A stretch of DNA of 64,000 bases from the NCBI RefSeq assembly GCF_029590555.1, contig NZ_CP081001.1, forward strand, positions 1,612,001-1,676,000, read 5' to 3'. This DNA is from Sphingobium sp. V4 (GTDB taxonomy: Bacteria > Pseudomonadota > Alphaproteobacteria > Sphingomonadales > Sphingomonadaceae). The translations under genes were made by a program, and so were the position numbers. The notes under the pieces were generated by a model. The model saw nothing but the letters and a program-made list of their open reading frames with translations. It did not search any database and was not told where the DNA came from. Below are positions 24,887 through 34,743 of the stretch, piece after piece; the stretch's first letter is position 1; every line of letters starts with the position of its first letter.

Positions 24887-25705
24887 TTATTTGCGCAGGA
24901 TCGCAGCAAGTTCGACGGGAAGCGGCGGCCCGTCCCGACGCGGCATGTCGCGCAGCGCCTGCTCCTGCTCGCTGGGGTCAAAGCGCACCCAACCGTTACG
25001 GCCGAGCTTTTCGAGCGGGCGGTAGCGGACCTTATACTGCATCCGGGTCGACCCGTTCACCCAATAGCCCAGATAGACATAGGGCAGTCCGGCGCGGGCG
25101 GCGCGCAGGATATGGTCCATGATGATATAATTGCCCAGCCCCTGCCGGTGCGGCAATTCGGTGTCGAAGAAGCTGTAGATCATCGACAGGCCGTCGCCCT
25201 GTCGGTCGGTCAGGCAGGCGCCCACCAACTTGCCCACGCGTCCGTCGACGCCCGGCTCGCGATATTCGATGACATGGCTGTCGACGGGCGTCTGTTCGAC
25301 CATGTCGGCAAAGTCCATCTCGTCCATTTCGGTCATGCCGCCGCCGGGATGACGGGAGTGGAGATAGCGCTGGAGCAGGGCGAACTGTTCTTCGGTCGAC
25401 CAGGGCTTGCACGCGGTGACGACCAGATCCTCGTTACGGCGCAGGAGTTTGCGCTGCGTCGCATTGGGCTGGAATTCCTGGGCCACGACACGCACGGACA
25501 CACAGGCCGAACAATCGGCGCAACTGGGCCGATAGGCGACATTCTGGCTGCGGCGAAAACCGATCCGCCCGAGCGCGTCGTTGAGCTCGGCGGCATTGTC
25601 GCCGCTCAGTTCGGTAAACACCTTCCGCTCGCTCTTGCCGGGAAGGTAAGGGCAAGGACTGGGATTTGTGACAAAGAAACGCGGAAAACGGAAAGGCGCA
25701 GTCAC
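24887..25705 (-). CDS. bpt: Aspartate/glutamate leucyltransferase (N-end rule, Bpt)
   Basis: A 272-residue aminoacyl-tRNA-protein transferase that adds leucine to N-terminal Asp/Glu, marking proteins for ClpS/ClpAP degradation. The N-terminal domain shows [17 protein letters not shown] and the conserved cysteine cluster [15 protein letters not shown]. The C-terminal GNAT-fold domain has [19 protein letters not shown] and [17 protein letters not shown]. Length and motifs fit the bacterial Bpt/Ate family. It lies 114 bp from ilvA on the same strand. Confidence 0.95.
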   Translation of the reverse strand: MTAPFRFPRFFVTNPSPCPYLPGKSERKVFTELSGDNAAELNDALGRIGFRRSQNVAYRPSCADCSACVSVRVVAQEFQPNATQRKLLRRNEDLVVTACKPWSTEEQFALLQRYLHSRHPGGGMTEMDEMDFADMVEQTPVDSHVIEYREPGVDGRVGKLVGACLTDRQGDGLSMIYSFFDTELPHRQGLGNYIIMDHILRAARAGLPYVYLGYWVNGSTRMQYKVRYRPLEKLGRNGWVRFDPSEQEQALRDMPRRDGPPLPVELAAILRK

Positions 25706-25819
25706 GCTTTCTCCTCCATCCCTGCTCTGTGTCGGCGCTGGCTCATGGACGGACTATGCCGCTCCGATGCCCGGCTGGAAAGGGCATTTACTACGAAAAA
25801 TCGGAAGCGGCACGTCCCA

Positions 25820-27067
25820 TTATGCAACCTCGATGGGGGCGACCTCATAGCCTGCCTCGCCCAGCGCCGCGATCAGCCGCTGGAGGTGCGCCCTGTCCCG
25901 CGTCTCGCACTCCACGTCCAGGCTGAGACCCTTGGCCGGCAGGTTGGTGAAGATGCGCTGATGCGCCAGTTCGAGGATGTTGACCGCCTCCTGATCGAAG
26001 ATGCGGGCGACATGGAACAGCGCGCCCGGCCGGTCCTGGAGGATGATGCGCAGCCGCGCCAGGCGGCCCGATCGAGCAAGGTCGCGCAGCAGGACATTGG
26101 CGAGCAAGCGCGTATCGATGTTGCCGCCGGTCAGGATCAGGCCGACATTGCGCCCGACAAACTGCTCGCGATAGCTGAGCAGCGCGGCAAGACCCGCCGC
26201 CCCGGCACCTTCGACCACGGTCTTCTCGATCTGCAACAGCAGACTGAGCGCTTCCTCCAGCCGCCGTTCGTCGACCAGCAGGACATCGTCGGCCAGCCGC
26301 TCGACGAAGCGGCGGGTGATCTCGCCCGGCTGCTTGACCGCGATACCCTCCGCCAACGTATCGCCGTCGCAGGGCAGGTCCGCGCCCTTGATGAAATCAT
26401 ACATGGACGGATAGAGTTCGGCCTGCACGCCGATCAGCCGGATGTCGGGCTTCATCGCGCGCGCGGCCGTCGCCATGCCGGAAAACAGGCCGCCACCGCC
26501 GATCGGGATGACCAGCGTGTCGATCTCCGGCGCATCCTCCAGCATTTCGAGCGCGACGGTGCCCTGCCCGGCCATGATGTCGGGTTCGTCGAAGGGATGA
26601 ACGAAGGTCAGCCCCTGCTCCACCTCCAGCTTGCGGGCATGGGCATAGGCGTCATCGAACTTCTCGCCATACTGCACCACGGTCGCGCCATGGCCGCGCG
26701 TCTGCGTGACCTTCACGATCGGCGTGGTGGTGGGCATGACGATGGTGACGGGCACGCCCAGCCGCTTGCCATGATAGGCAAGCCCCTGGGCATGATTGCC
26801 CGCCGATGCGCCGATTACGCCCTTGGCCTTCGACGCCTCATCCAGTTGCAGGAGGCGATTGAGCGCACCGCGTTCCTTGTAGGCGGCGGTGAACTGGAGA
26901 TTTTCGAACTTGAGATAGACCTTGCAGCCAAGCATGTCGGACAGCGTCTGGCTGATCAGCGTCGGCGTCTTGACGATCGCGCCGGCAATGCGGGTGCGGG
27001 CGGCAAGGATGTCATCGACGGTGACGGGCAGCGGCAGCGCGCTTTCGATCTTGGCTAGCGTGTTCAT
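25820..27067 (-). CDS. ilvA: Threonine ammonia-lyase (threonine dehydratase)
   Basis: A 415-residue PLP enzyme that converts threonine to 2-oxobutanoate for isoleucine synthesis. The PLP lysine is in FTAAYKERGALNRL (about residue 60), and the phosphate-binding loop is IPIGGGGLFSG. A C-terminal ACT-like domain (about residues 335-415, starting RIILQDRPGALFHVARI) suggests allosteric control, as in the shorter one-ACT-domain enzymes. The ATG at 27067 is used; the in-frame GTG at 27073 is less likely. It is divergent from the dehydrogenase gene at 27166. Confidence 0.93.
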   Translation of the reverse strand: MNTLAKIESALPLPVTVDDILAARTRIAGAIVKTPTLISQTLSDMLGCKVYLKFENLQFTAAYKERGALNRLLQLDEASKAKGVIGASAGNHAQGLAYHGKRLGVPVTIVMPTTTPIVKVTQTRGHGATVVQYGEKFDDAYAHARKLEVEQGLTFVHPFDEPDIMAGQGTVALEMLEDAPEIDTLVIPIGGGGLFSGMATAARAMKPDIRLIGVQAELYPSMYDFIKGADLPCDGDTLAEGIAVKQPGEITRRFVERLADDVLLVDERRLEEALSLLLQIEKTVVEGAGAAGLAALLSYREQFVGRNVGLILTGGNIDTRLLANVLLRDLARSGRLARLRIILQDRPGALFHVARIFDQEAVNILELAHQRIFTNLPAKGLSLDVECETRDRAHLQRLIAALGEAGYEVAPIEVA

Positions 27068-27165
27068 GGGCACGCCCCCTAGACGAAAATTGCCCGCGAA
27101 GAAACTGGCACTGTCGGAAAACTCGCCTTATGGCGGGGATGGACGCACGAAATGTACGAGGCTTG

Positions 27166-28035
27166 ATGGCTAGGATCGCGTTTATCGGCTTGGGAATCAT
27201 GGGTGGCCCGATTGCGGGCCATCTGGCGCGGGCGGGGCATGATCTGACGGTCTATAACCGCTCCATCGGCAAGGCGAAGAGATGGGCCGAAGCCTATGGC
27301 GGCGCGGTCGCGATCAACCCGGCCAAGGCGGCCGAGGATGCCGAGATCGTGATCAGTTGCGTCGGCACCGACGACGACCTGGCGCAGATCACGCTGGGAC
27401 GCGAGGGCGCGTTCCGGGCGATGCAGCCGGGCAGCCTGTTCATCGACCATACCACCGTGTCGGCGCGGATCGCCCGGCAATTGTTCGTCGAGGGCGAAAG
27501 CCGGGGCATTCACAGCGTCGACGCGCCGGTATCGGGCGGTCAGGCGGGCGCCGAGAATGGCCGCCTGTCGATCATGTGCGGCGGCAGCGAACCGGCGGTG
27601 GCGGCGGCGAAGATCGTGATGCAGGCCTATGCCGCCCGCATCGTCCATGTCGGCGGCGCGGGCGCGGGCCAGACCACCAAGATGGTGAACCAGATCTGCA
27701 TTGCCGGCGTGATTCAGGGGTTGGCGGAGGCGATGCGCTTCGCCCAGGCCGCGGACCTAGACCTCGATACGGTGTTCGAGGCGATTTCCGGCGGCGCGGC
27801 GCAGAGCTGGCAGATGGATCATCGCTGGAAAACGATGGCGCAGGACGAGTTCGACTTCGGCTTCGCAGTCGACTGGATGCGCAAGGATCTGGGGCTGGCG
27901 CTGGAGGAAGCGCGCGCCAACGGAGCCACCCTGCCGGTGACGGCATTGATCGATCAATATTATGCCGATGTGCAGGCCATGGGCGGCCATCGGCAGGACA
28001 CCAGCGCGCTGGTGCGGAGACTTACCCGAGCATGA
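27166..28035 (+). CDS. NAD(P)-dependent beta-hydroxyacid dehydrogenase
   Basis: A 289-residue member of the 3-hydroxyisobutyrate dehydrogenase/tartronate semialdehyde reductase family. The Rossmann motif GLGIMGGPIAGHLARAGH is at the N-terminus. The substrate-binding block DAPVSGGQAGAENGRLSIM and the catalytic-lysine block GAGQTTKMVNQ are intact. The exact substrate is not predictable. The amidohydrolase gene starts within its stop (ATGA overlap), so the two are likely co-translated. Confidence 0.9.
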   Translation: MARIAFIGLGIMGGPIAGHLARAGHDLTVYNRSIGKAKRWAEAYGGAVAINPAKAAEDAEIVISCVGTDDDLAQITLGREGAFRAMQPGSLFIDHTTVSARIARQLFVEGESRGIHSVDAPVSGGQAGAENGRLSIMCGGSEPAVAAAKIVMQAYAARIVHVGGAGAGQTTKMVNQICIAGVIQGLAEAMRFAQAADLDLDTVFEAISGGAAQSWQMDHRWKTMAQDEFDFGFAVDWMRKDLGLALEEARANGATLPVTALIDQYYADVQAMGGHRQDTSALVRRLTRA

Positions 28036-29762
28036 TCCGATTTCTCTCTTCGAGCGCGCTGAAGAGCGCCGCCCTGGCGCTCGCCACCCTGCCCGCGCTT
28101 GCCCCCCTGCCCGCGCTTGCATCGGGCGTGGTCGACAATGTGAACGGCATCGCGATCGACGCGAACGGCAGGATCGTCCGTTTCGGCGCGCTGATGATCG
28201 ACGACGACGGCAAGGTCGAAAAGCTGATCCCCGGCCGTTACCAGGAACCCGAATACAAGCCCAAGAAGCCCAAGCGCGGCCAGCCCTGGCCCGAACGACC
28301 CAAGGGGCCGACGTTCAAGCTGGACGGGGGCGGCAAGACGCTCATCCCCGGCCTGATCGACGCGCATGGCCATGTCATGGGATATGGCCTGTCGCTCATC
28401 ACGCTGGACCTGTCGGACACGACATCGCTGGGACAGGCCCAGGAGAAAATCCGGGCCTATGTCGCGGCCAATCCGGGGCGCAAATGGATCATCGGCACCG
28501 GCTGGAACCAGGAGGCCTGGGGGCTGGGCCGCTTCCCCACGGCTGCGGATCTGGACGCGGCGGTCGGCGACATTCCGGTCTGGCTGGAGCGGGTCGACGG
28601 CCATGCCGGCTGGGCCAACAGCGCCGCCATCCGCGCCGCTGGCGTGACGGCGGCCACCAAGGCGCCGGCGGGCGGGCGCGTCGAGATGGCAGCGGGCAAG
28701 CCGGCGGGCGTATTCGTCGACAAGGCGATGGACCTGATCCAGAAATTCGTGCCGCCGCCCGCGCCCAAGGACCGCGACCTGGCACTGGAGAAGGCGCAGC
28801 GCGCGCTGTTGTCGATGGGCATCACCGGCATCGCCGACATGGGGACCGGCATCGAGGATTGGCAGGCCTTCCGCCGATCGGCCGATCGCGGCGCGCTGCG
28901 CGTGCGGATCATGTCCTATGCCGCCGGCCTCGACAATATGGTGCTGATCGCCGGGCCCGAGCCGACGCCCTGGCTCTATGACGATCATCTGCGCATGGGC
29001 GGGATCAAGCTGCTGCTCGACGGGGCGCTGGGTTCGCGGGGGGCGTGGTTGAAGGCGGACTATGCCGACGCGCCGGGGCAGCGCGGCCTCACCATGATCC
29101 CCGGAACGCAGCTGCGCAACATCATGAGCCGCGCGGCGATGGACAATTTCCAGGTCGCTGTCCATGCTATCGGCGACGCGGCCAATGGCGAGATACTGGA
29201 CGCGATCCAGGAACTGAACGACACCTACAAGGGCGACCGGCGCTGGCGCGTCGAACATGCGCAGATCATCGACCCGGCCGACCTGCCGCGCTTCGGACCG
29301 CTCGGCGCGATCGCGTCGATGCAGCCGGTGCACGAGGCGTCGGACTGGCGCATGGCGACCACGCGCATGGGCATGGACCGGCTGAAGGGTGCCTATGCGT
29401 GGAAGGCGATGCTCGACAATCGCGTGCCGCTCGCCTTCGGCTCCGACGTGCCGGTGGAGAGCCCCAACCCCTTCCCCGGCATCGCCGTCGCCATGAGCCG
29501 CGAGGATGCGAAGGGCGAGCCGACGGGCGGCTGGATGCCCGATCAGCGGGTGAGTTTCGAGGCGGCGCTGGACGGCTTCACCCGGCAGGCGGCCTATGCG
29601 GGCTTTGCCGAAAAGAGGTTCGGCAGCCTGATTCCGGGGCAGCGCGCCGACTTCCTTCTGATCGACCGCGACATCAGCAGCGCGCGGCCGGCCGACATCC
29701 GCCAGACGCAGGTGCTGGAAACCTGGATCGGCGGCAAGCGGGTCTATGTGAAGGGGCAATAG
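28032..29762 (+). CDS. Amidohydrolase family protein (YtcJ-like), exported
   Basis: A 576-residue metal-dependent hydrolase with a signal peptide (about residues 1-30, ending PALAS). Metal motifs are visible: DAHGHVMGYG (HxH, about residue 112), the central GGIKLLLDGALGSRG with the lysine region, HAIGDAANGE and WRVEHAQ (His ligands), and FGSDVPVESPNP (Asp). It resembles YtcJ-type N-substituted formamide deformylase-like proteins; the natural substrate is unknown. The signal peptide implies a periplasmic role, which is common for these proteins in sphingomonads. It overlaps the upstream dehydrogenase gene by 4 bp. Confidence 0.9.
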   Translation: MIRFLSSSALKSAALALATLPALAPLPALASGVVDNVNGIAIDANGRIVRFGALMIDDDGKVEKLIPGRYQEPEYKPKKPKRGQPWPERPKGPTFKLDGGGKTLIPGLIDAHGHVMGYGLSLITLDLSDTTSLGQAQEKIRAYVAANPGRKWIIGTGWNQEAWGLGRFPTAADLDAAVGDIPVWLERVDGHAGWANSAAIRAAGVTAATKAPAGGRVEMAAGKPAGVFVDKAMDLIQKFVPPPAPKDRDLALEKAQRALLSMGITGIADMGTGIEDWQAFRRSADRGALRVRIMSYAAGLDNMVLIAGPEPTPWLYDDHLRMGGIKLLLDGALGSRGAWLKADYADAPGQRGLTMIPGTQLRNIMSRAAMDNFQVAVHAIGDAANGEILDAIQELNDTYKGDRRWRVEHAQIIDPADLPRFGPLGAIASMQPVHEASDWRMATTRMGMDRLKGAYAWKAMLDNRVPLAFGSDVPVESPNPFPGIAVAMSREDAKGEPTGGWMPDQRVSFEAALDGFTRQAAYAGFAEKRFGSLIPGQRADFLLIDRDISSARPADIRQTQVLETWIGGKRVYVKGQ

Positions 29763-29799
29763 AGCGGGCTGTTCGGTCAGTGCGCCAGATTGCCGGCAT

Positions 29800-31542
29800 T
29801 CACATCGCGTTATCGGCGGCGTTGAAGGCGTCCTCGAACGTCTCGGGCAGCGGGGGCTGAACCGGCTTGTCGCAGCCCACTTCCTTCATGTGCGCGCGCA
29901 AGGCGTCCATGCGGCTGAGGTTCCAGCGCGCCAGCGGCACGCCCAGCGGACGGAATTCGGCGCGGTCGAACAGTTCGACGACATAGGAAGCGCAAAGCAT
30001 ATCCACCTGCTCCAGCGTCAACATGCCAAGGTTCATCACCATCGGCTTGCCGGGCACGCCATCGCGCCCGCGCACCAGATCGGTGACGTACAGGCCGCCG
30101 CGCGGATCGATCAGCACGACGTCGGCCTGGCTCGAATCGATCAGCTTGTGGCTGGCCGCATAGGGCGCGACGAAGGCATGGGTGCGCCAGACCAGGAAGG
30201 CGCTGGACAGGGCCGTGATAAGCAGGGCGAGCAGGATCGGGCGCATCGCCCCTTCCGGCCGGAAGCGCGCCCAGCCCAATCCCGCGAGCAGGCAGAAGGG
30301 GCCGATGAAACCATGGGCGTAGCGGAAGCCCCAGCCATAGCCCTGCGCCAGTGCCAGCATACAGCCCGCGAGGCAGCCCAGCGCCAGCGGCAGCGCGATT
30401 TCCTGCCCCCGGATCATGGTGCGCCAGCGCATCGCGACCATGCCCAGCACGGCGAGCGGCACCATCAGGATATTGTTCCAGGCGACGTAGCGGCTGATGT
30501 TGACGAGCGGTTGCCAGCGATCGCCGAGCCGCTGGAAAAGGCTGCCCACCTTGTCAGCGACGCCCGCCGACGGGCGGATGTCGGTCGGCGCGCCCAGCGC
30601 ATGGAGCAGGAAGCCCGGCCAGAGCTTCGCCCAGACGATGACGATCGCGACCAGCGTGAGCGTATGGAAGGCCGCCACCGCCCAGCGCCGCGCCAGCAGC
30701 ATCCAGAGGATGAAGGGCGCGATGAAGATGGGCGGGAAATGCCATTGGTGCAGCCCCGCCGCGATCAGTGCGACGACGCCGGCGCTGAGATGGCCGACCA
30801 CGCCGCCGCGCAGCACCAGCGCCAGCCAGATCATGTTGAGCGCGAAATGGCCCGTCATGGCATAGGGGGTCATGGCCGTGACCCAGAGCTGGCTGGAAGA
30901 GAAGCCCAGCAGCACCGTCACCCAGACCGCATCGGGCCGGTCGGGCATCAGGTGCAGCGCCACCCGCCAGAGCGCAAACAGCCCCGCCATCAGCAGCGCC
31001 GGTCCGGCGAGGTTTGGGTCGCCCAATTGCCAGAAAATCGCCTGGATCGCGCTGTTTACCGGCAGATAGGCCGCCGTCCAGTAGTCCGCCGCGCCGAAAG
31101 GCGAGAAGAATTCGGGCATGATCGCCCGGCGATAGGGTTCCCATTCGACCGGGATCGGCCGGGCAAAGAGTCCTTCGCGCATATAGGCGGCGGCAAAGCG
31201 GGCAACTTCCTCGTCGCGGCTGATCGCGTAATTCTGGAACAGGGCATAATGGCCGGCCCACGCGGCCATGCCCAGCAGCAGGATCAGCGGCACGACGATG
31301 CGCGCGGTCGGACGGGGGAGAGCAAAGCCCTTCCCTTCCGCCCATGGCGCGGCCAGCGCCAGCAATAGCAGCGATCCGAGCAGAGCCGGAAAATCCTGGT
31401 CCAGCAGCAGGATCACCGCCAGGCTGATCCCCTGCCGATAGGTCACATGCCACAGGAAGGTCGCACCCAGCCACAGGGTCAGGCCGATCGCCCCCGCCAG
31501 GAACAGGCGGCGCGCGGACAGGAAGCCGGCGACCTTGCCCAT
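29800..31542 (-). CDS. Polytopic membrane protein of the polysaccharide locus
   Basis: A 580-residue inner-membrane protein with about a dozen hydrophobic segments and a soluble C-terminal region (about residues 470-580). The loop after the second or third segment contains ISRDEEVARFAAAYMREGLF. The layout resembles GT-C glycosyltransferases of the dolichyl-phosphate-mannose type, but the usual first-loop acidic motif is not obvious, so this is only a suggestion. It is the last gene of the long XrtA operon, 2 bp after the FkbM methyltransferase, and convergent with the amidohydrolase. A role in adding or modifying a sugar residue of the exported glycan is inferred from context. Confidence 0.75.
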   Translation of the reverse strand: MGKVAGFLSARRLFLAGAIGLTLWLGATFLWHVTYRQGISLAVILLLDQDFPALLGSLLLLALAAPWAEGKGFALPRPTARIVVPLILLLGMAAWAGHYALFQNYAISRDEEVARFAAAYMREGLFARPIPVEWEPYRRAIMPEFFSPFGAADYWTAAYLPVNSAIQAIFWQLGDPNLAGPALLMAGLFALWRVALHLMPDRPDAVWVTVLLGFSSSQLWVTAMTPYAMTGHFALNMIWLALVLRGGVVGHLSAGVVALIAAGLHQWHFPPIFIAPFILWMLLARRWAVAAFHTLTLVAIVIVWAKLWPGFLLHALGAPTDIRPSAGVADKVGSLFQRLGDRWQPLVNISRYVAWNNILMVPLAVLGMVAMRWRTMIRGQEIALPLALGCLAGCMLALAQGYGWGFRYAHGFIGPFCLLAGLGWARFRPEGAMRPILLALLITALSSAFLVWRTHAFVAPYAASHKLIDSSQADVVLIDPRGGLYVTDLVRGRDGVPGKPMVMNLGMLTLEQVDMLCASYVVELFDRAEFRPLGVPLARWNLSRMDALRAHMKEVGCDKPVQPPLPETFEDAFNAADNAM

Positions 31543-31544
31543 GG

Positions 31545-32291
31545 TCAGCTCTCGACCAGCGCCCGGTTGACGAAAATGCCATCCATCTCGACCAGGCGCG
31601 GGAAATGGCCCTTGTTGTTGGCGAAGAAGGCGGAGGGCACGAAGCCGCGTCCCTCCAGCCAGTCGATCATCGCGCGATAGCCGGTGCCGCCTTCATAAAT
31701 GGGGCGGACGCCCAGTTCCGTCTGCACGCCCAGCATCTTGCCCAGCACATCGCCCGCGCCTTCGCAGACCGACAGGTCATGGCCCTGCGTGTCCATCTTC
31801 AGGAAGGGGCGGGCGAAGCCATGCTGCGCCATCAGTTCGGGCAGCATGGTATCGAGGCGACGGCACTGCATCTCCACCGTCTTCGTCACCTTGTTGCGAT
31901 CGGCGAAGATCGCGTCCTGCTCCCCGGACGGCCTTTTGAGCGAACTGAACTGATCGGCGGCCATGATGTTGAAGCTGGCGCTCCCGTCGAAATCAGACAG
32001 TGCCATGTTGAACACATGCCAGTTGCGATCGGACGCGGCATGTCTCTGCAACTCGGCGAACACGTCCGGGTTCGGCTCGAACGACAGGATCAGCCCCTTA
32101 TAGCCCGCATCCTTGCGGACCATCGTCGCATATTGGCCGCGATTGGCGCCGACGTCGAACAGACAGTCGACCGCGAAGGTCGACAGGAAGCGCCTCAATG
32201 CCTGAACCTCGGGATATTGGTGGACGCGGCCGGCCAAGGCGAGACGCATGGCCAGCTTGCGGTCGGCAAGTTCGCGAAGATAGCGGTTCAT
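31545..32291 (-). CDS. FkbM family methyltransferase
   Basis: A 248-residue SAM-dependent methyltransferase. The SAM motif is CLFDVGANRGQYATMVRK (about residues 43-60), followed by the FEPNPDVF acidic loop, and FLKMDTQGHDLSV matches the FkbM block. FkbM enzymes O-methylate hydroxyls of sugars or polyketides, so it probably methylates a sugar of the exopolysaccharide. Its start overlaps the end of the GT4 gene by 4 bp. Confidence 0.92.
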   Translation of the reverse strand: MNRYLRELADRKLAMRLALAGRVHQYPEVQALRRFLSTFAVDCLFDVGANRGQYATMVRKDAGYKGLILSFEPNPDVFAELQRHAASDRNWHVFNMALSDFDGSASFNIMAADQFSSLKRPSGEQDAIFADRNKVTKTVEMQCRRLDTMLPELMAQHGFARPFLKMDTQGHDLSVCEGAGDVLGKMLGVQTELGVRPIYEGGTGYRAMIDWLEGRGFVPSAFFANNKGHFPRLVEMDGIFVNRALVES

Positions 32292-33433
32292 GCGCGCCCG
32301 GCCAGCACATTATCGTAGATGCCGATCGTCGCCACCGCCATATCCTTCCAAGACCCCATTTCTTCACCATAGGCGCGCGCCCGCGCGCCATATTCCTGCC
32401 TGATGGCCGCGCTTTCGACCAGCGGCAAGAGGGCTTGGGCAAGGGCGGGTGCATTTCCCGCCGCCGCCCGGACCGCGACGCCGTCCGGCAACTGGCCGAA
32501 CATGCCTGCGTCGGACGTGACCATCGCCTTGCCATGGTGCAGCGCCGACAGGAAGGCGCCGCTCGAATCGATATGTCGATAGGGGAAGGCGATCATGTCG
32601 GCGCGCGCCATGTGCGCGTCGAGCCGGCTTTCGGTCAGGAAACCGAAATCGGTGATGAGGCGGTCGGCAAAGCCCGCCTGCGCGACCGCATCGGTCAGGG
32701 GCGCCACGTCCATGAAGGGCTTTCCGGCCAGCACCAGTTCGAAAAGATAGCCCGCGCGCCAGAGCTGGAGGCAGGCTTCGATGAGAAGGTCGATGCCCTT
32801 GTAGGGGCGGATCGTGCCGAAGAAGAGGAGGCGCGGCAGGGTCGGCGGAGGGATGGCGGCGAAGTCCTCGCTCGACGCGGCGGCGAGGCGCATGGGCGGG
32901 TGTGGCGTCACATGGATGCGCGCGGGATCGACGCCCTGCCCGACCAGCGCGGCCCGGGTCGTGTCGCCATGCACCACCAGCGCGTCGAACAGGTCGAGCA
33001 GCGCGCGATAGCCCCGGCCCTGCAAGCCGGCATCGGCATGATAGGCGTCGGCATTGTGGACAGTGTGGACCAAAGCGGTCCGGCCCTTCAGCCGCTGGAG
33101 CATCAGCCGGTCGGCGGGCGCGAGCGGGAGCCACTGGACATGGACCAGTTCTGCATCCGTCAGCGGCGCAATATCGCCCAGCGCGCAGGCCAGCCCATAT
33201 TCGGCCGCCTTGACGATACGGAAGGCGCGGCCCTCGCCCATTTTCGCGCGCAAGGCTTCGCTGCGGCGGAAGAAATGGGGGAGATAGGCATAGCCCTGCG
33301 GCGCGATGGCGTCGGTCGCGCGCATCGGGCGGCCGAGCAGGGTTACCTCTGCCCCCTGCCCCGCCAGCGCCGCGCAAAGACTGTCGTCATAGCGCCCGGT
33401 GAAGAGCGACGGATCGAGCATCGCGATGTTCAT
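32288..33433 (-). CDS. Glycosyltransferase family 4 protein
   Basis: A 381-residue GT-B glycosyltransferase. The C-terminal donor domain has LLFFGTIRPYKGIDLLIEA and the AFPYRHIDSSGAFLSALHHGKAMV region (recognisable as FPYRHIDSSGAF), corresponding to the E/D-x7-E type GT4 nucleotide-sugar site, with some divergence. The ATG at 33433 overlaps the flippase stop (ATGA). It is cytosolic, presumably adding one sugar to the lipid-linked repeat unit. Confidence 0.88.
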   Translation of the reverse strand: MNIAMLDPSLFTGRYDDSLCAALAGQGAEVTLLGRPMRATDAIAPQGYAYLPHFFRRSEALRAKMGEGRAFRIVKAAEYGLACALGDIAPLTDAELVHVQWLPLAPADRLMLQRLKGRTALVHTVHNADAYHADAGLQGRGYRALLDLFDALVVHGDTTRAALVGQGVDPARIHVTPHPPMRLAAASSEDFAAIPPPTLPRLLFFGTIRPYKGIDLLIEACLQLWRAGYLFELVLAGKPFMDVAPLTDAVAQAGFADRLITDFGFLTESRLDAHMARADMIAFPYRHIDSSGAFLSALHHGKAMVTSDAGMFGQLPDGVAVRAAAGNAPALAQALLPLVESAAIRQEYGARARAYGEEMGSWKDMAVATIGIYDNVLAGRA

Positions 33434-34743
33434 ACGCGCAGCAGCCTCTTGAGCGACAGGAGGTGCAGCCCGGCCACGCCCAGCAGCGTCAGCGCGTAGA
33501 GCGCAAGAAAGGCGATGTCGAAACGGTCGGGCCAAAGCAGCAGCGCGAGCGGCGCGCTGCCCAGCGAGCCGGCGAGGAAGGGGAGCGAGCGCGCGAGCAA
33601 CTGCCTGAACCGCCCCAGCGCCGCCTGCACATAGACGGAGACGCAGAGAATGGTGAGCGCCGCCAGCGCAATGATGATGAGGCCGATGTCGGCCCGGTCG
33701 ACCGCCGCGCGCCCGTCGAACAGGATCGCGAACAGCCGGTCGCCCGCCACCAGCAACACTGCCGCCAGCGCGACGGCAAAGACCATCGCCGCGCCCAACG
33801 CCCGCAGCAACAACTGCCGGAGCCGGGCCTTGTCGCCGGCATGATAGGCGCGGGTGATGCGCGGCAGGGCAGCTTCGACCATGGCGCGCACCAGCATGGA
33901 CAGCGATCTGGACATCTTGAAGAAGAAATCGAACACCAGCATCGGCCGCGCGTCGGATGTCATCGCCGCTATGGTGAAATAGGGCGCGTTATAGGCGATG
34001 ATGTCGGACACGGTGAAGGCCGCCGATGCGCCGATATCGCGCAGATAATGGGCACGGACATGGCCGCCCCCGACGCGGAAGGCGAGCCAGTGGCGGCGGT
34101 TCATGTTCAGGCGGCGATGGACATGGGCGATGGCCCAGCCGATCACCGCGATGCTGGCGACCAGTTGCAACGCCACCGAGAGGCGCGGGTCGAGACCAGC
34201 CAGGATCGCCAGCAGCAGCCCGATCGTCACGACACGCCGCGCGCAATCCAGCCCTTCCCACAGGAAATTGCCGTCGACCGCCGCCAGCGCCCGCTTGGCG
34301 AGCAAGGCCGGCAGGTTGAGGCAGGCCGACAGGAAGAAGAGCAGGAACAGCAGCGGCATCCCCGTCGCCAGCCAGCCGCCCACGAGCGCCGCGATCAGGA
34401 TCAGCGTCGCACCCGCCACCAGCACGGCAAGGAACAGGAACAGCACGCCCATCTCCTCCAGCCGGAAGCCGCCGTCAGTTGCGGCTTCGCCGCTGTCATC
34501 GTCTCTGGCCAGCCAATGCTGACGCAGCCGGGCATAGATGATGCTCGTGAGGCCGAACTCCGCCGAAATGGTGAAGTTGCCGAAAGCGACGAGCAGCAGG
34601 AAGGCCTGGAACTCGGCGATCGGCAGCACGCGCACGAAGACGAAGGTGACGGCAAAGCCCCACAGCAGCACCAGCCCGACATTGGCGAGCTTGACCAGGG
34701 CCAGGATGCGGGCACTGCCCTCCACCCGTGCGAGACGGTTCAT
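33430..34743 (-). CDS. Polysaccharide flippase-like membrane protein (Wzx type)
   Basis: A 437-residue protein with about 12 membrane segments of the MATE/PST flippase type that moves lipid-linked repeat units across the inner membrane. The N-terminal region FVRVLPIAEFQAFLLLVAFGN and the LVRAMVEAALPRITRAYHAG segment are typical. It overlaps both neighbours by 4 bp. I see no Wzy-type polymerase unless the polytopic protein at 29800 or another unidentified membrane protein fills that role. Confidence 0.85.
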   Translation of the reverse strand: MNRLARVEGSARILALVKLANVGLVLLWGFAVTFVFVRVLPIAEFQAFLLLVAFGNFTISAEFGLTSIIYARLRQHWLARDDDSGEAATDGGFRLEEMGVLFLFLAVLVAGATLILIAALVGGWLATGMPLLFLLFFLSACLNLPALLAKRALAAVDGNFLWEGLDCARRVVTIGLLLAILAGLDPRLSVALQLVASIAVIGWAIAHVHRRLNMNRRHWLAFRVGGGHVRAHYLRDIGASAAFTVSDIIAYNAPYFTIAAMTSDARPMLVFDFFFKMSRSLSMLVRAMVEAALPRITRAYHAGDKARLRQLLLRALGAAMVFAVALAAVLLVAGDRLFAILFDGRAAVDRADIGLIIIALAALTILCVSVYVQAALGRFRQLLARSLPFLAGSLGSAPLALLLWPDRFDIAFLALYALTLLGVAGLHLLSLKRLLRV